Source: an uncultured Bacteroidales bacterium (GTDB lineage Bacteria; Bacteroidota; Bacteroidia; Bacteroidales; P3). Taken from it: a DNA stretch of 64,000 nt. The stretch spans positions 1 to 64,000 of the forward strand of contig CALUHJ010000006.1 of the NCBI GenBank assembly GCA_944320415.1. Direction: 5' to 3'. The notes beneath the pieces are model-generated. The model searched no databases. It was not told the origin of the DNA and saw only the letters and a list, made by a program, of their open reading frames with translations. Shown here in pieces: positions 63,037 through 64,000 of this stretch. How positions within the stretch are numbered: the first letter of the stretch is position 1; each line of letters opens with the position of its first letter. The position numbers and the translations under genes were made by a program.

Positions 63037-64000
63037 ATGTATAACAAAACAGAATTAGAAAACAGGTCTTTAGACGAATTAAAAGCTATAGCCAAAGCAC
63101 TCGGTCTATCCAAGATAAGCCGTTTGTCAGTCCAGGAAATCGTTTATAAAATATTGGATTTCCAAGCCCAGAAAGCAGCTGAGGAACAATCCGAAAAGAA
63201 AGCGGACCCTCCTGTCCGCAAGGCAAGGACAAGAATAAAGCCAAAACCGATTTCCTCAAGCAATCCCGCTTCGTTGAACGTTCAAAACAACAAGAAACCA
63301 TCCCCTTCCGCCCTGGAAGAACCCGTAATCAAGGAGCTCAAACTGGCAGAACTGCCTGAAATTCCAAAGATAGAAGAACTTGTAATACCTGAATTCAAGC
63401 CGGCAAGTCTGAAAATGGAAAGGCGTGTCGAGAAACCGGATTCCGAAACAAAAAACACGGAAAATACGGAATCAAATTCCGCAAAAACGGATTCAGAAAA
63501 GAAAAAAACGGATTCAGAAAAGAAAACGGCGGAATCAAATTCCACTAACAACCAGCAGAAAGAACAGAAAAACGTCCAGCAGAACAAATCAAACGGAAAC
63601 GAACAAAAGAAAACAGAATATCCATTTGAGACGGAAGGATTGATAGAAGCCGAGGGCGTATTGGAGATAATGGCGGACGGATACGGCTTTTTGCGTTCTT
63701 CGGACTACAATTACCTTAACTCGCCTGACGACATATACGTTTCGCAATCGCAGATAAAGTATTTCGGTCTCAAGACCGGTGATACGGTACGGGGAAACAT
63801 AAGGCCGCCTAAGGACGGTGAGAAATACTTTCCGCTTGTCAAGGCGACGATGATAAACGGCAAGACCTCCGAATCGATAAGGGACCGCATCACTTTCGAC
63901 TATCTCACGCCATTGTTTCCTGAAGAGAAATTCGACCTGTGTCATCACAAGCAGGAAACCCTTTCGACAAGGATAATAGATCTTTTCACCCCTATCGGAA
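63037..64000 (+). CDS. rho: Transcription termination factor Rho, N-terminal part (cut by window edge)
   Basis: First 321 residues. Rho N-terminal helical domain at 1-45 (LENRSLDELKAIAKALGLSKISRLS). A disordered Lys/Glu/Ser/Asn-rich stretch at about 46-205 includes in-frame heptads TDSEKKK (144-171). An RNA-binding cold-shock-like domain starts near 206 (VLEIMADGYGFLRSSDYNYLNSPDDIYVS, the Rho GFLR signature) and runs to about 275. The hexameric ATPase domain is beyond the window. Rho ends transcription of untranslated RNA. Long disordered insertions are typical of Bacteroidetes Rho and, in Bacteroides, have been linked to phase separation and gut fitness. Confidence 0.96.
   Translation, partial: MYNKTELENRSLDELKAIAKALGLSKISRLSVQEIVYKILDFQAQKAAEEQSEKKADPPVRKARTRIKPKPISSSNPASLNVQNNKKPSPSALEEPVIKELKLAELPEIPKIEELVIPEFKPASLKMERRVEKPDSETKNTENTESNSAKTDSEKKKTDSEKKTAESNSTNNQQKEQKNVQQNKSNGNEQKKTEYPFETEGLIEAEGVLEIMADGYGFLRSSDYNYLNSPDDIYVSQSQIKYFGLKTGDTVRGNIRPPKDGEKYFPLVKATMINGKTSESIRDRITFDYLTPLFPEEKFDLCHHKQETLSTRIIDLFTPIG
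63437..63549 (+). repeat. 21-bp-periodic repeat inside rho, copy 7 (coding)
   Basis: Four 21-bp units run from 63466 to 63549: two ACGGATTCAGAAAAG units (63487, 63508) between two CGGAATCAAATTCC units (63466, 63529). A related CGGATTCCGAAAC unit lies upstream at 63437. Bases 63492-63522 are the exact complement of the 31-bp stretch shared by intergenic copies 4, 5 and 6. Read in frame they give the heptads TESNSAK, TDSEKKK, TDSEKKT and AESNSTN. Confidence 0.9.

Noticed and set aside
63466..63549. CRISPR-like or satellite array in rho
   Set aside because: Units are adjacent without spacers, only four long, and in frame; they are coding heptads related to the dispersed repeat, not CRISPR.

Overview
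The window looks like a chromosomal segment of a fermentative, probably anaerobic member of the order Bacteroidales. The evidence is direct. About two dozen genes are preceded by the Bacteroidetes -7 promoter element TAnnTTTG. There is a TonB-dependent receptor with a carboxypeptidase-like N-terminal domain, a Rho factor with a long disordered insertion, LytS/LytTR two-component proteins, DUF1343 (NamZ), GH3 and SufE/SufT-like genes, and a lysine-fermentation module. I cannot name a species. No rRNA, CRISPR array, transposase, integrase or phage gene was seen.

Layout. 1-7.7 kb: two secreted proteins of unknown function, a fused MurL-MurD2 enzyme that makes the D-Glu residue of peptidoglycan by an epimerisation route, and a TonB-dependent receptor. 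7.8-14.8 kb: housekeeping genes (leuS, an RlmD-type rRNA methyltransferase, rpmH, a TPR-like gene, secG, pgi). 14.9-19.7 kb: a lipoprotein pair, two outer-membrane-type proteins, an O-methyltransferase and an OmpA-domain protein. 19.7-22 kb: tRNA maturation (miaA, cca). 22.2-27.6 kb: threonine catabolism (kbl, tdh), with three secreted or lipoprotein genes of unknown function between the two enzymes. 27.6-33.2 kb: beta-lysine 5,6-aminomutase (kamD, kamE), a CoA-transferase subunit, an R-specific enoyl-CoA hydratase and a FabG/PhaB-type reductase in one operon, followed upstream by a deoxyhypusine-synthase-like gene. 33.3-35.2 kb: three serine tRNA genes, with a small AT-rich block between the second and third that carries a paralogue of a secreted protein at 25 kb and a strongly structured non-coding stretch. 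35.3-45.2 kb: a lipidated nitroreductase-like protein, a tripartite RND efflux operon, the divergent LytS/LytTR pair, two small membrane proteins and a 2-hydroxyacid dehydrogenase. 45.3-50.4 kb: dcp peptidase, and a fused NfnA-NfnB transhydrogenase. 50.5-56 kb: a compact operon tgt-lptG-GH3-sufE-sufT-permease. 56-59.3 kb: glycosyltransferase, ECF sigma factor, GNAT and FkbM methyltransferase genes, then tRNA-Arg. 59.4-64 kb: ffh-folD, namZ and the start of rho.

How the genes fit together. The amino-acid catabolic genes (kbl/tdh for threonine, kamDE plus the acyl-CoA genes for lysine) and the electron-bifurcating Nfn fusion suit an organism that ferments amino acids to short-chain acids. The MurL-MurD2 fusion and NamZ both concern peptidoglycan. 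leuS, miaA, cca, tgt, the rRNA methyltransferase, rpmH and four tRNA genes form a strong translation component.

The most unusual signal is a dispersed family of short A/T-rich repeats built around TTTTCTGAA (or its complement) at exact 21-bp intervals. It occurs in six intergenic regions, mostly 35-160 bp upstream of TAnnTTTG promoters. It also occurs inside the rho coding region, where the 21-bp period becomes in-frame heptads of the disordered domain. A 31-bp stretch is identical in three intergenic copies and in rho. Other notable points are a structured RNA candidate next to the serine tRNAs, a duplicated kbl 3' end flanking an inserted cassette, a 13-bp direct repeat spaced by 21 bp as a probable LytTR operator, a lipoprotein gene whose natural start codon appears to be ATA, and a queuine tRNA-ribosyltransferase without zinc-ligand cysteines.
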